Source: Phlegmacium glaucopus
Lineage: Eukaryota > Basidiomycota > Agaricomycetes > Agaricales > Cortinariaceae
Length of the DNA stretch: 64,000 bases
Reading direction: 5' to 3'
Assembly (NCBI GenBank): GCA_015039465.1
Contig: MU130617.1
Location: forward strand, 62,001-126,000
The notes beneath the pieces are model-generated. The model was given only the letters and a program-made list of their open reading frames with translations, was not told the origin of the DNA and did not search any database. A program made the position numbers and the translations under genes. Every line of letters starts with the position of its first letter. The first letter of the stretch is position 1. Below are positions 62,534 through 64,000 of the stretch, piece by piece.

Positions 62534-63193
62534 GAGACAACGATCTATTTTTAGCTCTGTCCGGGATCCGACACTCAATCTCCGTACCCATCTACCCGAT
62601 TTCAAATCTGAGCATTTGACCAATGTTATTGGTTACAATCCAGAATTCACAAGTTTCCTGCATCCTTTGACAACCTCACACAACAGTGCTCAATTTGAGG
62701 TCCAGAAGTTCAGTTCCAAATATGTTTGTGTGTATAAAAATAATAGCTTATCTAATCGTTATTTTATCTATATACTTTTGATATACTTGGACAAAAATTG
62801 GACAAAAAGGAACATAAACAATAGCGAGTATGCAACATCGAGATCAATGTTGTAAGTTACAGCGATAAAGCTCGCTGCATCCACAACCCTTTTCAATATA
62901 ATTGGTTCCACAAGCACCCTTTTAGATTTATCCTAGGCTCTCGGTTATTAGGATCCTACTTGGATCTTGCTAGAGAAGCGAATGTGACCTTTACTGCCGG
63001 GGTTGTGTTCATTCACCCTCAGGTTGATATTAGGTACGCTCAAAGTTATATTTTGTCTACTTACTATGTTATTTGGATGTTATCCAATCTGGCCAAATTG
63101 AGATACTATTACCCCAGATATATTTTCTCTGGTATCGTTAGAACTAGTGGAGCATTTCTACATAAGGCTTACTACCTAACCTGCTGTCAATGA
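62534..63193 (+). other. Possible exons of an unrecognised gene
   Basis: An acceptor TTTTTAG (62546-62552) opens a frame reading DPTLNLRTHLPDFKSEHLTN, VIGYNPEFTSFLHPLTTSHN and FEVQKFSSKY up to about 62720, without an ATG. About 200 bases later a frame reads LGSRLLGSYLDLAREANVTF and TAGVVFIHPQVDIRYA up to 63033. Both read like globular protein. The second runs on to a stop at 63193 in hydrophobic, less protein-like sequence. I could not link or name them; the gene may be decayed. Confidence 0.25.
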
Positions 63194-64000
63194 GAACTAG
63201 CATCCATAAAGGGAAAAAGAGGAAATTTTCTGGAAAGGAATTACAGACTTGGAAGGTGGCTTCTAGAAAGTCCTAAACTCGGAGTGTCGGCTTGGAGTGT
63301 CGGCCCCTGTCGGGTGACTGCTTAACATCTTTATGTATGAGCAAAACTTTAAAAAATCTATACCACGGGCCACCAGCATCATGTATTTTTCTCCGACCAC
63401 GGATTCTGTTTTATAGAGAGAAATTTCAGCCATGGGCAGTGTTAAATAACACCAAATTTACATATTACGGCTCCGGGGCGCGCGAATTCCAAAAAAATCC
63501 CCGAAGGAGGAGGGGAAGTCTATACTTACGTCATACAATACCTGGCAGAAATCTTGCATGAAAGTCGAGGGAAAACGAGCGAAATGTCTCTGGTTGGCAA
63601 CGGCTGTATGTGTGTGGGTGTGTGCATGTGTTACGTAATGGCGGATATAAAATGCAGAATGTTTTCTGTCAAAAAAAGACAGAATATGTTTATGTACTCA
63701 TGGGATTCACTCCGATTCAGCACTAATTTTACAGCTATGGTGTAGAATGCCTCGGGATTCGCCGGAAGATACTTGTACAAAAATAGCAGACATGGCAATG
63801 CTAATTTTAACCAAGGTGTGCTGAGCGTTCATGCTACCGGTTTACGCAAGCCAAGTCTCAACACGTACTTCTGCTCTAATAGATTGTCTGGCATCGGCAA
63901 ATGCTTACGCTTATCATGATATTCAAATCGTCGTTCTCCGGGGTCCGTTGTCAGTAATGAGTTACCTTCGAAAAAGTTCTGAAGAGAAGAAGGTATTATT

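Larger units (their letters stand above)
61154..64000. other. Terminal region with decayed elements
   Basis: It holds a miniature element (62216-62410), possible exons of an unrecognised gene (62534-63193) and short unassigned frames. A GTGTGTGGGTGTGTG simple repeat lies near 63611-63625. Confidence 0.5.

Noticed and set aside
63554..63745. 63-codon plus-strand frame with Cys-rich start
   Set aside because: It spans a GT/GTG simple repeat, which produces the Val/Cys/Met pattern; no gene support.

Overview
The window looks like nuclear DNA of a filamentous fungus, most likely an agaricomycete basidiomycete. Genes are cut by many short introns (mostly about 45-70 bases) with GT(A/G)NGT donors and YAG acceptors. 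Gene order is mixed on both strands, there are no operons, and the protein families are those of ordinary basidiomycete chromosomes (SPX-EXS phosphate exporter, Ran1-type kinase, fungal Atg11, Vps16). I placed the lineage from protein character and gene structure only; no database search was possible. All spliced models were joined by hand from frame, donor/acceptor signals and recalled family sequence.

Layout. 1-1653: no recognisable gene. 1654-4333 (-): HECT_2/UBE3D-like ubiquitin ligase with a long N-terminal extension. 5320-6528 (-): proline-iminopeptidase-like alpha/beta hydrolase with a problem near its N terminus. 8238-12428 (+): membrane protein fused to a Gid7/WDR26-like WD40 region. 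12628-14239 (+): Old Yellow Enzyme. 14240-19020: long convergent gap holding short palindromic repeats and about 3 kb of strongly purine/pyrimidine-skewed DNA. 19021-20346 (-): proline-rich protein ending in a PNRC/Edc-type decapping motif. 21423-25179 (-): SYG1/XPR1 SPX-EXS protein. 28446-28938 (-): complex I subunit NDUFB7. 29494-31388 (-): Ran1-like kinase. 34209-36221 (-): triose-phosphate-transporter-family carrier. 36321-36743 (+): LSM8. 37300-38593 (-): MAT2B-like reductase-fold protein. 40550-42136 (+): arrestin-like protein. 42476-43035 (-): SDHAF2/Sdh5. 43143-46381 (+): Vps16. 46688-47510 (+): NAA10. 50791-55748 (+): Atg11. 59175-61153 (+): MFS sugar transporter. The remaining space is AT-rich intergenic DNA with decayed repeats, including a pogo-type miniature element at 62216-62410.

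The genes do not form one pathway. Recurrent themes are vacuole/autophagy traffic (Vps16, Atg11), respiratory-chain assembly (NDUFB7, SDHAF2), protein turnover (HECT_2 ligase, Gid7-like propeller), mRNA metabolism (LSM8, decapping-type protein) and transport (SYG1, TPT carrier, sugar porter). I see no secondary-metabolite cluster, viral insertion, CRISPR array, rRNA or tRNA gene. The least conventional items are the membrane-anchored Gid7-like gene, the extended HECT_2 ligase, the skewed 16-19 kb block, and the altered motifs in the sugar porter and peptidase.
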